NCBI GenBank assembly: GCA_944358325.1
Contig: CALVQV010000007.1
Coordinates: forward strand, 1 to 34,864
Reading direction: 5' to 3'
Length of the DNA stretch: 34,864 nt
Source: an uncultured Bacilli bacterium
Lineage (GTDB): Bacteria; Bacillota_I; Bacilli_A; RF39; UBA660
Positions 22,573-30,703 of this stretch are shown one piece after another. The notes under the pieces are model-generated. The model was not told the DNA's origin. It worked only from the letters and a program-made list of their open reading frames with translations, and searched no databases. Made by a program: the position numbers and the translations under genes. Each line of letters opens with the position of its first letter. The stretch's first letter is position 1.

Positions 22573-23946
22573 ATGGAAATTAAGGAATTATATCAAAATT
22601 TAAATGAAAATATGAATAAAAAAGTAGCTTTAAAGGGATGGATTCGTAATCATCGAAAACAAAAAGAATTTGGATTTATAGATTTTAGTGATGGAACATC
22701 TTTTAAAACTATACAAATTGTTTACGACAATAAATTGACAGAATTTGATGAAATACAAAAATTAAGGGTTGGTTCTTCTATAGAAGTTAATGGTATTGTT
22801 GTTCCTTCTCCAGCTCAAGGTCAACAATTTGAAATACAGGCTCAAGAAATCAAACTATTAGGAGATTGTTCTGAAGATTATCCTATTCAACCAAAAAGAC
22901 ATACAAGAGAGTTTCTAAGAGAACAAGCTTATCTTCGTCCTAGAACAAATTTATTTCAAGCTGTTTTTAGAGTTAGAAGTGTAGCAGCTTATGCTATTCA
23001 TAATTATTTTCAACAAAGGGGTTATGTATATTTTCATGCACCATTAATTACGGCTAGTGACTGTGAAGGTGCTGGTGAAATGTTTCAAGTAACAACACTT
23101 GATTTAGATAAAATAGCTAAGGATAAAAAAGTTGATTATACAAAAGATTTCTTTTGTAAACCTGCATCTTTAACTGTTTCTGGTCAATTAGAAGCTGAGA
23201 GCTTTGCTTTAGCTTTTAATAAAGTCTATACTTTTGGACCAACTTTTAGAGCGGAAAATTCTAATACTAAAACTCATGCTAGTGAATTTTGGATGATTGA
23301 ACCAGAAATAGCTTTTTGTGACTTAGAAGGATTAATGGAAATAGAAGAAGATATGTTAAAAAATATCATAAAAGAAGTTATGGATAAATGTCCTGATGAA
23401 ATAGAGTTTTTTGATAAATTTGTTGAAAAAGGTTTAAAAGAAAAATTATCTAGTGTCGTAAATAGTAAAGCTGTTAAAATTGATCATAAAGATGCAGTTG
23501 ATTTGTTGTTGAAAGCAGATGTCAAATTTGAAAATTTACCAAAACAAGGAGAAGATTTAGCTACTGAGCATGAGAAATATTTAACAAATTATTTCAATAG
23601 CCCAGTCTTTGTAACAAATTGGCCAAAGGATATAAAAGCATTTTATATGCGTTTAAATGATGATAATGAAACTGTAGCTGCCGTTGATTTGTTAGTTCCA
23701 GGTGCTGGAGAATTGATGGGTGGATCACAACGTGAAGAAAGATATGATTATTTAGAAAAAAGAATGAATGAAATGAATGTTCCTACTTGTGGTATGGAAT
23801 GGTATATGAATTTACGTAAATATGGTGGATGTGTTCATTCAGGATTTGGTATGGGATTTGAGAGACTGTTAATTTATTTAACTGGGGTTGAAAATATTAG
23901 GGATGTAATTCCATTCCCACGAACACCAGGTAATTGTGAATTTTAA
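22573..23946 (+). CDS. asnS: Asparaginyl-tRNA synthetase
   Basis: 457 aa. ATG 22573 follows AGGGAGG; an in-frame ATG at 22528 lies inside the leader and is rejected. Residues 17-105 form the OB-fold anticodon-binding domain (VALKGWIRNHRKQKEFGFID). The class IIb catalytic core follows, with motif 2 FRAENSNTKTHASEFWMIEPE and motif 3 GFGMGFERLLIYLTG; the ending IPFPRTPGNCEF is diagnostic for AsnRS. It charges tRNA-Asn with asparagine. Controlled by the T-box leader. Confidence 0.97.
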   Translation: MEIKELYQNLNENMNKKVALKGWIRNHRKQKEFGFIDFSDGTSFKTIQIVYDNKLTEFDEIQKLRVGSSIEVNGIVVPSPAQGQQFEIQAQEIKLLGDCSEDYPIQPKRHTREFLREQAYLRPRTNLFQAVFRVRSVAAYAIHNYFQQRGYVYFHAPLITASDCEGAGEMFQVTTLDLDKIAKDKKVDYTKDFFCKPASLTVSGQLEAESFALAFNKVYTFGPTFRAENSNTKTHASEFWMIEPEIAFCDLEGLMEIEEDMLKNIIKEVMDKCPDEIEFFDKFVEKGLKEKLSSVVNSKAVKIDHKDAVDLLLKADVKFENLPKQGEDLATEHEKYLTNYFNSPVFVTNWPKDIKAFYMRLNDDNETVAAVDLLVPGAGELMGGSQREERYDYLEKRMNEMNVPTCGMEWYMNLRKYGGCVHSGFGMGFERLLIYLTGVENIRDVIPFPRTPGNCEF

Positions 23947-23996
23947 TATATATTTGTAGATAACATTTATAATTGTTGTATTGGAAAATTTAAATT

Positions 23997-24029
23997 AAGG
24001 AAATGAAAGGAATTTATTTCCTTTTTTTG
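23997..24029 (+). terminator. Intrinsic terminator after asnS
   Basis: AAGGAAAT (23997-24004), 11-base loop, ATTTCCTT (24016-24023), T run. Confidence 0.75.
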
Positions 24030-24073
24030 TATAATTTTTTTTAAGTTATTCAAAATATTAATAGGAGGAAAAA

Positions 24074-24622
24074 ATGAAAAAATTATATTTGTTATTTGTT
24101 TTTGTGTTTTTATTTACAGGGTGTTCATTTGGTAAAGATTTAATGAATACACCAACACGCAAAGTAGAAGAATTTTTTTCTAAATATCAAACTTTACATA
24201 ATGATGTTTTAGATGATTTAGATGATTTAGTTAAAGAAGAAGAAAAGTTTAATGGTGAACAAAGAGAAAAATATAAAGAAATTTTTAAAAAACATTATGA
24301 AAATTTAAAATATGATATCAAAGATGAAGTGATAGACGGTAATAAAGCAACAGTAGAAGTAGAAATTGAAGTTAATGATTATTCTAGAGCTTTAGCACGT
24401 GCAGAGGCATATATGAATGATAATCCTGATGAATTTAAAGATGAAAATGGTGAGTATGATCAATCAAGATTTATTGATTATGAATTGGCTCAGTTAGAAA
24501 AAGTAAATGAAACAATTATATATACACTTAGTTTAAATTTAACTAAGAAAAATGATGAATGGAAATTAGAACCTTTAACTAGTATTCAACAAGAAAAACT
24601 TAATGGTATATATGTTTATTAA
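24074..24622 (+). CDS. Lipoprotein of unknown function
   Basis: 182 aa, ATAGGAGG before the ATG. The signal peptide ends in the lipobox LFTG-Cys17, so the mature protein should be lipidated on the outer membrane face. The remainder starts with a Pro/Arg-containing PTRKVEEFFSKYQ helix and contains an NTF2-like/DUF5105-like pattern (YKEIFKKHYENLKYDIKDE, then ATVEVEIEVNDYSRA and TLSLNLTKKNDEWKLEPL), often seen in Bacillota lipoproteins. The ligand is unknown. Single gene between terminators. Confidence 0.78.
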   Translation: MKKLYLLFVFVFLFTGCSFGKDLMNTPTRKVEEFFSKYQTLHNDVLDDLDDLVKEEEKFNGEQREKYKEIFKKHYENLKYDIKDEVIDGNKATVEVEIEVNDYSRALARAEAYMNDNPDEFKDENGEYDQSRFIDYELAQLEKVNETIIYTLSLNLTKKNDEWKLEPLTSIQQEKLNGIYVY

Positions 24623-24649
24623 ATTAATGATAATTAAAGAATAAGTAAG

Positions 24650-24680
24650 AGACAAGTAGGTATAAACTTGTCTTTTTTTC
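24650..24680 (+). terminator. Intrinsic terminator
   Basis: AGACAAGT (24650-24657), eight-base loop, ACTTGTCT (24666-24673), T run. Confidence 0.85.
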
Positions 24681-24701
24681 ATATCATTGAATAGGTGGAA
24701 T

Positions 24702-25787
24702 ATGAAAAAGATAATTGTTTTAATGAGTTTGTTATTTTTATTTTTTCCTTATCATGTAAAAGCTATTAGTGCTGAGTGTGTAATTGTTATGGATCAAGAT
24801 AGTGGTCGCGTTTTATATGAACATAATTCTGATAGAATTAGGAGTGTTGCTTCAATTTCAAAAATTATGACAGGTATTTTAGCTATTGAAAGTGGTAAAT
24901 TAAATGAAGTAGTCACGGTTGATGAAGTAATAAAAGATGCTTATGGTTCTGGTATTTACATAAAAGTTGGTGAGCAAATTAAGTTAAAAGATTTAGTTTA
25001 TGGTCTTATGTTGCGTAGTGGAAATGATGCAGCTTTGATGATTGCTAAATATGTAGCAGGTAGTGTTTCTGATTTTGTTAGTTTAATGAATCAAAAGGCA
25101 GCTGAAATTGGCATGAATAAAACAACTTTTAATAATCCAAGTGGTTTAGATGAAGAAGATGCTGGTAATTTAAGTACAGCTTATGATATGGCCATTTTAA
25201 CGAGTTATGCAATGAAAAATGATATTTATCGTGAGATTACAAGTACTAAGAAACACACAGTTAAAACTAATATGAATACTTATTCATGGACTAATAAAAA
25301 TAAGATGCTATCTATTTATCCATATGTAACAGGCGGAAAAACGGGTTATACTGATAATGCTAAAAGAACATTAGTTTCTACAGCTACTAAAGATGATACA
25401 AATTTAGTAATTGTAACGCTTAATGATGGAAATGATTTTTTAGATCATAAGGCACTTTATATGCAATATTTTAATATATATAAAACTTATGATATTTTAG
25501 TTCCTGGTAATATTGATATTTTAAATGAAACTTATTATCGCAATTATGATATTTATATTAAAGATGAATTTAAATATATTTTGGATGATAAAGAAAAAGA
25601 TAATATTTTGCTTAAGTTTGAAATTAAAAAGTTAAAAAATTACAAAGATGGTGATGCTATTGGCAAAGTACATGTTTTTTTGGAAAAAGAAGAATTATTT
25701 ACAACTGATTTATATATAAAAAATCCAAATCCAACCAAACCGGGTTTATTAAAAATTATTATAGATTGGTTTAAAAATTTATGGTAA
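24702..25787 (+). CDS. dacB: D-alanyl-D-alanine carboxypeptidase, sporulation type
   Basis: 361 aa. ATG 24702 follows TAGGTGGA. Signal peptide 1-21 with likely cleavage after VKA. Peptidase S11 motifs: SISK (Ser51 nucleophile, Lys54), SGN (106-108), KTG (213-215 in GGKTGYT). A C-terminal beta domain and an amphipathic end LLKIIIDWFKNLW anchor it at the membrane. It removes the terminal D-Ala of peptidoglycan stem peptides. It is first in a dacB-spmA-spmB operon, as in B. subtilis, where DacB tunes cortex cross-linking in the forespore; this context favours DacB over the vegetative DacA. It overlaps spmA by seven bases. Confidence 0.9.
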   Translation: MKKIIVLMSLLFLFFPYHVKAISAECVIVMDQDSGRVLYEHNSDRIRSVASISKIMTGILAIESGKLNEVVTVDEVIKDAYGSGIYIKVGEQIKLKDLVYGLMLRSGNDAALMIAKYVAGSVSDFVSLMNQKAAEIGMNKTTFNNPSGLDEEDAGNLSTAYDMAILTSYAMKNDIYREITSTKKHTVKTNMNTYSWTNKNKMLSIYPYVTGGKTGYTDNAKRTLVSTATKDDTNLVIVTLNDGNDFLDHKALYMQYFNIYKTYDILVPGNIDILNETYYRNYDIYIKDEFKYILDDKEKDNILLKFEIKKLKNYKDGDAIGKVHVFLEKEELFTTDLYIKNPNPTKPGLLKIIIDWFKNLW

Positions 25788-26359
25788 ATATTATTTGGGG
25801 AATATTCATTATTGTTGGTAGTATTTATGCTATAGTAATGGGAAAGGCTGAAGTTTTAAATAATACTATTTTAGAAAGTGCTAAAGATAGTTTGGAAATG
25901 TTGTTTAAAATTTTTCCTGTTATGGCATTGTGGTTAGGAATAATGAATATAGCTAGTGTTAGTGGTTTGTTAAAGAAGATTAGTGATAAATTAAGTAAAG
26001 TATTAAGAGTTCTTTTTCCTGATATTCCTAAAGGTCATGAATCGCTTAGTTTAATTGCATCAAATATTGTTATTAATATGTTTGGTCTTGGAAGCGCAGC
26101 GACACCATTTGGTTTAAAAGCAATGGAAAAGTTACAAGAATTAAATCATAAAAAGGATACTGCTAGTAGGAGTATGATTACTTTTTTAGTTATTAATACT
26201 AGTGGTGTTACTATTGTTCCAACAACTGTTATTTCTCTTAGAATGATGTATGGTAGTTTAAATCCTACGGAAATTCTTTTAGCTAGTTTATTAGCAACCG
26301 CTATTTCCACTACTGTAGGTATTATTATAGATAGGTGGTTAGCACGTAGATATGGTTAG
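25781..26359 (+). CDS. spmA: Spore maturation protein A
   Basis: 192 aa polytopic membrane protein of the nucleoside-recognition (Gate) family. Landmarks: MVNIIWGIFIIVGSIYAI start, SAKDSLEMLFKIFPVMALWLG, GLGSAATPFGLKAMEKLQELN and SGVTIVPTTVISLR. The ATG lies inside the end of dacB (ATGGTAA), so translation is coupled. SpmA and SpmB are needed for full spore core dehydration and heat resistance in bacilli and clostridia. It overlaps spmB by eight bases. Confidence 0.95.
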   Translation: MVNIIWGIFIIVGSIYAIVMGKAEVLNNTILESAKDSLEMLFKIFPVMALWLGIMNIASVSGLLKKISDKLSKVLRVLFPDIPKGHESLSLIASNIVINMFGLGSAATPFGLKAMEKLQELNHKKDTASRSMITFLVINTSGVTIVPTTVISLRMMYGSLNPTEILLASLLATAISTTVGIIIDRWLARRYG

Positions 26360-26870
26360 TGTTATATCAAATTTGATTATTCCTTTAATGGTATTATTGG
26401 TTATTCTTTATGGATTGTTTAAAAAAGTTGATATATATGATGCTTTTGTTGATGGAGCGAAAGATAGTTTTGATATGATTGCCAAAATTTTTCCTTGTAT
26501 TTTAGGAATGTTATTGGGTGTCAATATATTGTTAAATAGTGGTTTGTTAGATTATATTTTTAATTTACTTAGACCTGTTTTATCTTTTCCGGTTGAAGTT
26601 TTACCTATGATATTTTTAAGACCTATTTCTGGAACTACTACTTTGGCTATTTTAAATGATTTATTAGCTAATTATGGTCCTGATAGTTTTATTGGACGAT
26701 TAGCTTCGGTTATTCAAGGCGCTACAGATACGACACTTTATGTTTTAACACTTTATTTTGGCAGTGTAGGTATTAAAAAAATACGTTATTCTTTATGGGC
26801 AGGATTAGCTGCTGATGTTGCCGGAATTGTTTCAGCTATAATTTTGGTAGGCTTGTTTTTTGGTAATTAG
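26352..26870 (+). CDS. spmB: Spore maturation protein B
   Basis: 172 aa polytopic membrane protein, homologous in design to SpmA (YDAFVDGAKDSFDMIAKIFPC parallels its SAKDSLEMLFKIFPV). Landmarks are RPISGTTTLAILNDLLANYG, a short stretch IQGATDTTLYVLTLYFGSVG and the closing glycine/leucine-rich helix. It overlaps the end of spmA by eight bases and probably acts as its partner in the forespore or mother-cell membrane. Confidence 0.95.
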   Translation: MVSVISNLIIPLMVLLVILYGLFKKVDIYDAFVDGAKDSFDMIAKIFPCILGMLLGVNILLNSGLLDYIFNLLRPVLSFPVEVLPMIFLRPISGTTTLAILNDLLANYGPDSFIGRLASVIQGATDTTLYVLTLYFGSVGIKKIRYSLWAGLAADVAGIVSAIILVGLFFGN

Positions 26871-26881
26871 TTGTGTATAAT
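26853..26881 (+). promoter_or_regulatory. Candidate vegetative promoter for rluB
   Basis: -35 TTGTTT (26853-26858), 17-base spacer, -10 TATAAT (26876-26881), inside and just after the end of spmB. It would let rluB be expressed outside sporulation. Confidence 0.55.
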
Positions 26882-26892
26882 TAACACTGGTG

Positions 26893-27612
26893 ATGGATGT
26901 GGAAAGATTACAAAAAGTTATAGCTAATAGTGGTTATTGTTCAAGAAGAAAAGCAGAAGATGAAATTTTAAAAGGTAATGTTAGTGTTAATGGCGAAATT
27001 ATAAAAGAGATGGGATATAAAGTAAATTCTAATGATGTTATTATTGTTAATGGTGTTAAGTTAGATAAAAGTGAAAAAGTTTATGTTTTATTAAATAAGC
27101 CACGTGGTGTTATTACTAGTGTAAGTGATGATAAGGAACGTAAAACAGTTGTTGATTTGGTTCAAATTGATACACGTATATATCCGGTTGGTCGTTTAGA
27201 TTATGATACTACTGGTGCTTTGTTGCTTACTAATGATGGTGAACTTACTAATTTATTGACACATCCTAAAAATCATATTCCTAAGGTGTATATGGCAAAA
27301 GTTGAAGGAATCATCACTGGTAAAGAGATTCATGAACTTGAAAAAGGTGTTGTTATAGATGGTAAGAGAACTATGCCAGCTAAAGTAAAATTGCGCAAGC
27401 TAGATAAAGATAAGAAAGTCTCTATGGTTGAGTTAACTATTTTTGAAGGAAGAAATCATCAAGTTAAGAAAATGTTTTTAAAAATTGGTTTTCCTGTTAT
27501 TAAATTGAAAAGAGAGAAAATTGCTTTTTTAAATGTTAAAAATTTAAATTCTGGTGAGTATCGTTATCTTAATCCAAAAGAAGTTAAGCAATTATATAGT
27601 TTAACTAAATAG
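26893..27612 (+). CDS. rluB: Ribosomal large-subunit pseudouridine synthase B
   Basis: 239 aa. N-terminal S4 domain (MDVERLQKVIANSGYCSRRK) and a catalytic domain with GRLDYDTTGALLLTNDG, where Asp103 is the catalytic Asp, plus GRNHQVKKM near the end. RluB-type enzymes convert a uridine near position 2605 of 23S rRNA into pseudouridine. The gene follows spmB directly, as in B. subtilis. ATG 26893 is preferred to the GTG at 26890. Confidence 0.93.
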   Translation: MDVERLQKVIANSGYCSRRKAEDEILKGNVSVNGEIIKEMGYKVNSNDVIIVNGVKLDKSEKVYVLLNKPRGVITSVSDDKERKTVVDLVQIDTRIYPVGRLDYDTTGALLLTNDGELTNLLTHPKNHIPKVYMAKVEGIITGKEIHELEKGVVIDGKRTMPAKVKLRKLDKDKKVSMVELTIFEGRNHQVKKMFLKIGFPVIKLKREKIAFLNVKNLNSGEYRYLNPKEVKQLYSLTK

Positions 27613-27639
27613 TTATTTGTATAATTATTAATTAAATTA

Positions 27640-27672
27640 AAAGCACTAACAATTAGTTAGTGCTTTATTTTT
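27640..27672. terminator. Bidirectional terminator
   Basis: AAAGCACTAAC (27640-27650), loop AATTA, GTTAGTGCTTT (27656-27666), T-rich flanks. It serves rluB and the convergent ferredoxin gene. Confidence 0.9.
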
Positions 27673-27883
27673 ATTTATTTTCTACTTGAATAGCTTGTAC
27701 TGGACAGTTTTCTTTGGCATCAGTAGCTGTTTCTTTAATTTCATCTGGTAATTTTTCCATGTCATTATTTTCTTCTTTAGCTACTGCTAATCCTTCATCA
27801 TTAATTTCAAATACATCTGGACAGATTGCTTGACAGGCACCACATCCAATACATATATCTTTATTTACTTCAATTTTTTGCAT
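27671..27883 (-). CDS. fer: Single-cluster [4Fe-4S] ferredoxin
   Basis: 70 aa. The start at 27883 follows AAAGGAGG; longer versions have no ribosome binding site. Cluster ligands are Cys11, Cys14, Cys17 (CIGCGAC) and Cys60 (NCPVQAI); the extra Cys21 (ICPDVF) occurs in Thermotoga-type ferredoxins, where it can pair with another residue or stay free. The body is acidic, as expected for an electron carrier. It probably serves anaerobic redox enzymes; its partner is not in the window. Confidence 0.93.
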   Translation of the reverse strand: MQKIEVNKDICIGCGACQAICPDVFEINDEGLAVAKEENNDMEKLPDEIKETATDAKENCPVQAIQVENK

Positions 27884-27962
27884 ATATATTCCTCCTTTAT
27901 TTATTATAAAAAAAAAGATATAAAAAGGCAATAAATATATTTAAGGTTTTTACAAAGTATGT

Positions 27963-27974
27963 TATAATTATAAT
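27963..27974 (+). promoter_or_regulatory. Tandem -10 hexamers
   Basis: Two TATAAT hexamers in direct succession (27963-27968 and 27969-27974), directly before the AGAGGTG ribosome binding site. A TTTACA at 27949-27954 is too close for a standard spacer, so the -35 is unclear. Confidence 0.45.
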
Positions 27975-27987
27975 AGAGGTGACGCAT

Positions 27988-28794
27988 ATGAATAGTCGAA
28001 TGGAGCGACATTATGAATTAGAAGATTCGAATAATAGTAAGCGTACATTACGTAATCAACAATTATATAAAACTATTTATGAGGATATGGAATATACTAA
28101 TGTTGAAGGTATTACTTCAATTGGTAGAACAAATGATATTAATATTTCACAAATCCAAGAGTTGTTAAAAAGTAGAGAAGAATATAAACGTGAACGTGAA
28201 AATGATATAAAAGTTGATAATCATTTAATAGATATTGAGGAAGAAGAAGAAAAAAATTACGATATTAAAGATATTTTATCACGAGCTAAGAGTAAGAGAA
28301 CAACTACAGATGATAAGAAAAGAAGTCTTGATAATGAAAAATATAATATTTTAAAAAAGATAGATACGTCAAAACAAAATACATATAAGAGTATTAAAGA
28401 TATTGAGGCAGAGGAAAAAGAGTTAAAAGATCTTTTACAAACTCTTACTAATACAGCTATGCTTAAAAAAATTGATGATAAAGATTTATCAATTGACTTA
28501 TTTGATGATTTGAAGGGAAAGACAAATACTATCGCAACTAGTACGAGTATTAGATCTGTTATTAGTAAAGCTAAAGAAGATTATCAAAAAGAAGAAGATG
28601 AAGATACTGAAAATTTAGAAATAGATAGATCTTTTTATACTAATAGTTCGGGTTTAAAATCAAAAGATTTTGATGATTTACAAGAAGTTAGTAAAGCAAT
28701 GCGTAAAAATAATATTTTGATTGTTATAGTGTTAATTGTTTTATTTGCTATATTATTATTTTTAGGTATTTATTTTGGAATGAAGGCTTTTTAA
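27988..28794 (+). CDS. Tail-anchored, charged, mostly disordered protein
   Basis: 268 aa. ATG 27988 is chosen; the in-frame GTG at 27979 lies in the ribosome binding site. Residues 1-235 are highly charged and low in hydrophobics, with Asp/Glu and Lys/Arg-rich stretches (IDIEEEEEKNYDIKDILSRAK, EKELKDLLQTLTN) and probable coiled coils. The C-terminus holds one membrane segment (about 240-265, NILIVIVLIVLFAILLFLGI), so the N-terminal part would face the cytosol. The layout recalls membrane-tethered division or cytoskeleton adaptors, but I recognise no family. Confidence 0.72.
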   Translation: MNSRMERHYELEDSNNSKRTLRNQQLYKTIYEDMEYTNVEGITSIGRTNDINISQIQELLKSREEYKRERENDIKVDNHLIDIEEEEEKNYDIKDILSRAKSKRTTTDDKKRSLDNEKYNILKKIDTSKQNTYKSIKDIEAEEKELKDLLQTLTNTAMLKKIDDKDLSIDLFDDLKGKTNTIATSTSIRSVISKAKEDYQKEEDEDTENLEIDRSFYTNSSGLKSKDFDDLQEVSKAMRKNNILIVIVLIVLFAILLFLGIYFGMKAF

Positions 28795-28806
28795 TGATAG
28801 TTTATT

Positions 28807-28840
28807 AATAAAACCAAGCGTTTGCTTGGTTTTATTTTAT
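28807..28840. terminator. Strong bidirectional terminator
   Basis: A perfect 13-bp stem (28807-28819 with 28824-28836, core CCAAGC/GCTTGG) and loop GTTT, with A/T arms on both sides. Confidence 0.9.
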
Positions 28841-28849
28841 AGATAAATT

Positions 28850-29377
28850 TTATGATTGCATTTTTTTATAACCTACAAATATGACATCTTGTTTGTAAGT
28901 TATTATTGGTAAGTAAATATTTTTATTTTGTTTTAATTCTTTATAAGTTATTGTTTTAATTTTTTTACTTTTTAGAGTTGTGCTTGGTGTTGTAAATGGC
29001 GCTAGTTGTTTATATTTATTTATGATGTCTGGGATGTTTTTTGCTAATACAATATTTACATTGTCTTTAATATTTATAATATTTAGGAAATTTATTAAGT
29101 CATCATATTTTATATTTTCGTTTATGATGATTGTAGTTAAGTGATCAAAGTATAGTTTTTGGCTAGCTTGATTATTTAAATTATCATACATATCTTTATA
29201 GTTATTACCTTGACTACTTATTGTATCTACATAGGAATCTTTTTCGTTTGGAACGATATAAATACATGTTAAGTTGTTGTCTATGTATAAGCTTGTAACG
29301 ATGATTTCATTATTTATATCATTTGTACAACCTGTAATTAATATTGTTATAATCATTATTAAAATAATTTTTTTCAT
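28850..29377 (-). CDS. gerC: Short GerC-like germination lipoprotein
   Basis: 175 aa, less than half the usual 370-400 for Ger(x)C subunits. Signal peptide with lipobox LITG-Cys17, so the protein is expected on the outer surface of the spore inner membrane. The body resembles the first GerC domain (EIIVTSLYIDNN, SQKLYFDHLTTIIINENI, NVNIVLAKN). The second and third domains are absent, and the reading frame ends cleanly with no visible frameshift remnant before the terminator. It overlaps gerA by four bases (ATGA). GGGGGAT serves as ribosome binding site. It probably acts with GerA in a reduced receptor. Confidence 0.75.
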   Translation of the reverse strand: MKKIILIMIITILITGCTNDINNEIIVTSLYIDNNLTCIYIVPNEKDSYVDTISSQGNNYKDMYDNLNNQASQKLYFDHLTTIIINENIKYDDLINFLNIINIKDNVNIVLAKNIPDIINKYKQLAPFTTPSTTLKSKKIKTITYKELKQNKNIYLPIITYKQDVIFVGYKKMQS

Positions 29378-30648
29378 TTTATCCCCCAAAAGTAGTTACT
29401 TTTTAATGTAGATAGACTGTTTAGATGAATAAATAAAATTATTGATGTAATAAATATTCCGGTTATTCCTAAAAAAGATGATGCAAATATAAAGATGTAA
29501 CGCCATGTTCTTAAGCCGTTGATAAAGTCAATGTCTGAAAATAGTAAGCTAGATATTGATGTTATGGCTACGATGATAACGGCAATAGGGGAAGCGATAC
29601 CTGCTGATACGGCAGCGTCTCCTAAGATTAGTCCTCCTACGATACTTAAGGAACTTCCCATTTTTGATGGTACTCTTATATCACCTTCGCGTAATATTTC
29701 AAACAATGTTACTAGTGTTAGGATTTCTACAATAATAGAAAATGGCAACATTCTGACTTGTCCAGATAGTGATATTAATAGTTGTAGGGGAATGATGTCT
29801 TTGTTGTATGTTGTTACAGCGATATACATGGCAGGTGTGTAAAGGGTAATAATGAAGGCGAAGAAACGAATAATTTTAGTAAATATAGAGTTTATTGTTA
29901 ATTCGTATTTGTCTTCGGGATTATTAAAAAATTCAAAGAAAGAGAAAGGAAGAATGAGGGCGAAGGGAGAGTTTTCCACAATAATTGCAATTCTTCCTTT
30001 TAATAAGTTAATGCATGTTAAGTCTGGTCTTTCTGTTGATAGTACTTTAGGAAATGTACAAAATTCTTGATTTAGTGATTTACGTATGTACCCACTATCA
30101 ATGATGCTATCGATTTTGATGTTTTTAATTTTTTGTTCGAGCATTTTAAGTTTGTTTTTATCTACAAGATTATTCATGTAGATAATTGATACATTAGTGT
30201 TTGTTTGTTTACCAATTGTATATGTGTTGATAGTTAGTTCTTCATTTTTTATTCTTTTACGAATTAAACCAATATTATTTAAATAGTTTTCATTGAAACT
30301 ATCTTTTGGACCTCTTATGACTGTTTCGCCACTTGATTCGCTTATGCTTCTATCTAAATATAATCTTGTTTCAATAGCGAGTAATTTATTGTTATATATA
30401 ACGATGGCAAAGCCACATGTTAAATAGTATGGTGTATCTTTAATTTGTATTTCGATAGTGTTTACATTGGGAATAAAGTTTTTTAAATCGTTGTGTTCAT
30501 AGTTGTTAATAATGTTTTTAATTAAGACATCGCTTATAGTGAGACTATTAGTGATACTTTCTAGATATATAATGTTAATGTTATTTTTGAGTGTGCGAAT
30601 TTTTAGGTCGCTTGTGTTGTGCATTAGTTTTTTTATTTGTTCAATCAT
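29374..30648 (-). CDS. gerA: GerA-type spore germinant receptor A subunit
   Basis: 424 aa. ATG 30648 follows CTGGTGAT. A soluble N-terminal region (about 1-220) contains NTNVSIIYMNNLVDK and IIDSGYIRKSLN. The membrane domain (about 230-420) has the conserved signature GRIAIIVENSPFALILPFSFFEFF and LREGDIRVPSKMGSSLSIVGGLILGDAAVSAGIASP. In B. subtilis the A subunits form nutrient-gated ion channels that trigger germination. The following gene is a short GerC and there is no gene for a B (amino-acid permease-like) subunit. The last codon overlaps the GerC start (ATGA). The N-terminal cytosolic part is shorter than in B. subtilis GerAA (482 aa). Confidence 0.92.
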   Translation of the reverse strand: MIEQIKKLMHNTSDLKIRTLKNNINIIYLESITNSLTISDVLIKNIINNYEHNDLKNFIPNVNTIEIQIKDTPYYLTCGFAIVIYNNKLLAIETRLYLDRSISESSGETVIRGPKDSFNENYLNNIGLIRKRIKNEELTINTYTIGKQTNTNVSIIYMNNLVDKNKLKMLEQKIKNIKIDSIIDSGYIRKSLNQEFCTFPKVLSTERPDLTCINLLKGRIAIIVENSPFALILPFSFFEFFNNPEDKYELTINSIFTKIIRFFAFIITLYTPAMYIAVTTYNKDIIPLQLLISLSGQVRMLPFSIIVEILTLVTLFEILREGDIRVPSKMGSSLSIVGGLILGDAAVSAGIASPIAVIIVAITSISSLLFSDIDFINGLRTWRYIFIFASSFLGITGIFITSIILFIHLNSLSTLKSNYFWGIK

Positions 30649-30682
30649 ATAATCACCAGTATTAGTATTAACCACAATATGG

Positions 30683-30688
30683 TATAAT
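30683..30688 (+). promoter_or_regulatory. -10 box of the methyltransferase gene
   Basis: TATAAT, 15 bases before the ATG at 30704. The -35 is poor. GGTGAG lies between as ribosome binding site. Confidence 0.5.
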
Positions 30689-30703
30689 ATTTATGGTGAG
30701 TTT

